From Vibrio tubiashii (lineage in GTDB: Bacteria; Pseudomonadota; Gammaproteobacteria; Enterobacterales; Vibrionaceae): a stretch of DNA of 64,000 bases. Below are positions 63,106 through 64,000 of the stretch, in pieces; within the stretch, counting starts at the first letter, position 1, and each line of letters begins with the position of its first letter. The DNA lies in contig NZ_CP117030.1 of NCBI RefSeq assembly GCF_028551255.1, forward strand, positions 1,488,001 through 1,552,000, written 5' to 3'. The notes beneath the pieces are model-generated. The model saw only the letters and a list, made by a program, of their open reading frames with translations, did not search any database and was not told the DNA's origin. A program made the translations under genes and the position numbers.

Positions 63106-63693
63106 TTACTTCCAGCTTGCAATCAAACGCTTAACGCCCTGCCAGAAGTGTTCGTTGCTCGCCTGCTCTCCGTGTATCGAATAAAACAGGTGTGCACTTA
63201 AATACAAGCCATACAATTCAAACGTGGCCTGCCTAGGCTCAAGATCTTGGCGAAATTCACCGTTCTCGACCCCTTTCGCAACTTGAATTCGTAAGTACTC
63301 TATCCAAGTCGCGATGGTTTTCTTTAGTACTTGCTGGGTAGGGGCCGCTTCTGCGCTCGTCTCTTTCCAAGCATCTAAGAACATACAGCTGCCTTGAAAA
63401 GAGTGGTTCCACCCTAACCAGTTATCGAGCAGCAATGTGAGCTTTTCTTCGATGGTGATCGAAGTTCGCTCCCTCGCGGGCGCAATCACTCGCTGAGTAA
63501 AGATCTGGTTGGCGTAATCCAAAACCGCTATTTGCAGGTTATCTTTGGAGTTAAAATGAGCAAATAAGCCACTCTTCGACATCCCGCATTGCTTGGCTAA
63601 TTCCCCAATGGTTAAGCTCTCAAGCCCATTTTCACTCGCTAGCTCAAATGCCTTGCTTAAGATATTTTCTCGGGTAACTTTGCCTTTACTCAT
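63106..63693 (-). CDS. TetR family transcriptional regulator
   Basis: A 195-residue repressor with HTH at about residues 10-55 (ILSKAFELASENGLESLTIG, then ELAKQCGMSKSGLFAHF) and a C-terminal domain of the TetR_C_6-like kind (WLGWNHSFQGSCMFLDAWKE). It starts after GAGAGAG. It lies 108 bases ahead of the hydrolase gene; a shared 14-base motif upstream of both suggests it controls itself and the hydrolase. Ligand unknown, perhaps a fatty acyl compound given the partner. Confidence 0.9.
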   Translation of the reverse strand: MSKGKVTRENILSKAFELASENGLESLTIGELAKQCGMSKSGLFAHFNSKDNLQIAVLDYANQIFTQRVIAPARERTSITIEEKLTLLLDNWLGWNHSFQGSCMFLDAWKETSAEAAPTQQVLKKTIATWIEYLRIQVAKGVENGEFRQDLEPRQATFELYGLYLSAHLFYSIHGEQASNEHFWQGVKRLIASWK

Positions 63694-63724
63694 ACTGCTC
63701 TCTCGTTACTGTTAATGCTATTTT

Positions 63725-63738
63725 TAGCACACTCGTTC
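63725..63738. promoter_or_regulatory. TetR motif copy in its own promoter
   Basis: TAGCACACTCGTTC, 32 bases before the TetR start; inverted near-copy at 63042 before the hydrolase. Confidence 0.45.
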
Positions 63739-63938
63739 TTTTTTGCAAATTTTATCTCACTCGCGACTGAATGAAATCACAAAGTCTAACCCGTAAATGT
63801 AACAATTCTTAGGGTTAGATTTGACTCTCAAATTACTCTGATAACTGATAGTCGCCGCTTCATAATTTGATTTAGATTCATTCCTTAAGGCTGATTTATT
63901 GATATACCCTGAACACTTTTAATGGTTTTGATGTCGTT

Positions 63939-64000
63939 ATGGAAAGTAAGAAAATACAAAGTATTGAGCTAGGCCGAGTGGTTGCGATATTAGCGATTGC
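63939..64000 (+). CDS. Start of a membrane protein, possibly acyltransferase family 3 (partial)
   Basis: Only 20 codons are in the window: MESKKIQSIELGRVVAILAI, running off the right edge. The charged start followed by IELGR-VVAILAI looks like the first membrane helix of acyltransferase-3 type proteins (OafA/WecH-like), which modify polysaccharides or lipids. The ribosome binding site is weak. Assignment rests on this helix only. Confidence 0.4.
   Translation, partial: MESKKIQSIELGRVVAILAI

Noticed and set aside
1..64000. tRNA, rRNA, insertion sequences, prophage or toxin-antitoxin genes
   Set aside because: None could be supported by cloverleaf, transposase, integrase or toxin-antitoxin sequence features in the window.

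Overview
The window looks like a stretch of a Vibrio genome. Protein sequences are Vibrio-like throughout, and the order malT / malP-malQ-glgB matches what I know from the smaller chromosome of Vibrio cholerae, so chromosome II is the likely replicon (inference). No rRNA, tRNA, CRISPR array, insertion sequence, integrase or phage gene was seen. The content is that of an adaptive chromosome: sugar and organic-acid uptake, detoxification and many local regulators.

Layout. 1-6 kb holds a cut-off gene at the left edge, a type B chloramphenicol acetyltransferase homologue, an S33-type hydrolase, a VOC protein, a DHFR-like reductase with a divergent TetR regulator and a perfect operator, ArfB, a START-domain protein and a ClpP-fold lipoprotein. 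6-16.7 kb is the maltodextrin/glycogen cluster: glgB, malQ and malP on the minus strand, divergent from malT, with MalT boxes and two CRP sites between. 17-20.8 kb has an aromatic amino acid permease and a large orphan lipoprotein. 21.2-34 kb is a ten-gene minus-strand operon: an outer-membrane porin, a PTS EIICB, an M20 peptidase, RpiA, transketolase, transaldolase, a HAD phosphatase, an iron alcohol dehydrogenase, an Rpe-like epimerase and a Cof-type phosphatase. It is read away from a divergent DeoR regulator. In effect it is a private non-oxidative pentose phosphate module fed by its own PTS and porin; its sugar is unknown.

34-47 kb holds YibL, a second xenobiotic acetyltransferase preceded by a 21-codon leader ORF and two mutually exclusive hairpins, a metallopeptidase-like protein, a DCC-family protein, a chemoreceptor, succinate-semialdehyde dehydrogenase, an SDR-MFS-Old Yellow Enzyme operon under a divergent LysR regulator, and an L-serine dehydratase with a sodium symporter. 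47.5-52.5 kb is an unfamiliar uptake/catabolic set: an MFS permease, a tandem SnoaL-like protein, a porin and a LacI regulator. The same 14-bp operator-like palindrome lies before the permease and before the regulator.

52.7-54.4 kb has an MdaB-type quinone reductase, an HxlR regulator and a peroxiredoxin whose three promoters share a GGTTACC element. 54.6-58.5 kb is a zinc-starvation island: Zur, a dihydroorotase lacking the first metal-binding His, a COG0523 GTPase with a His run, and a divergently placed aspartoacylase with its own Zur box. 58.6-64 kb has a DASS carboxylate symporter, an SDR plus AraC regulator pair, an alpha/beta hydrolase downstream of a TetR regulator, and the start of a membrane acyltransferase cut by the right edge.

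Start codons were moved from the longest reading frame wherever a good ribosome binding site pointed to an internal start. Operators, terminators and binding sites were found by eye and have not been scored computationally.
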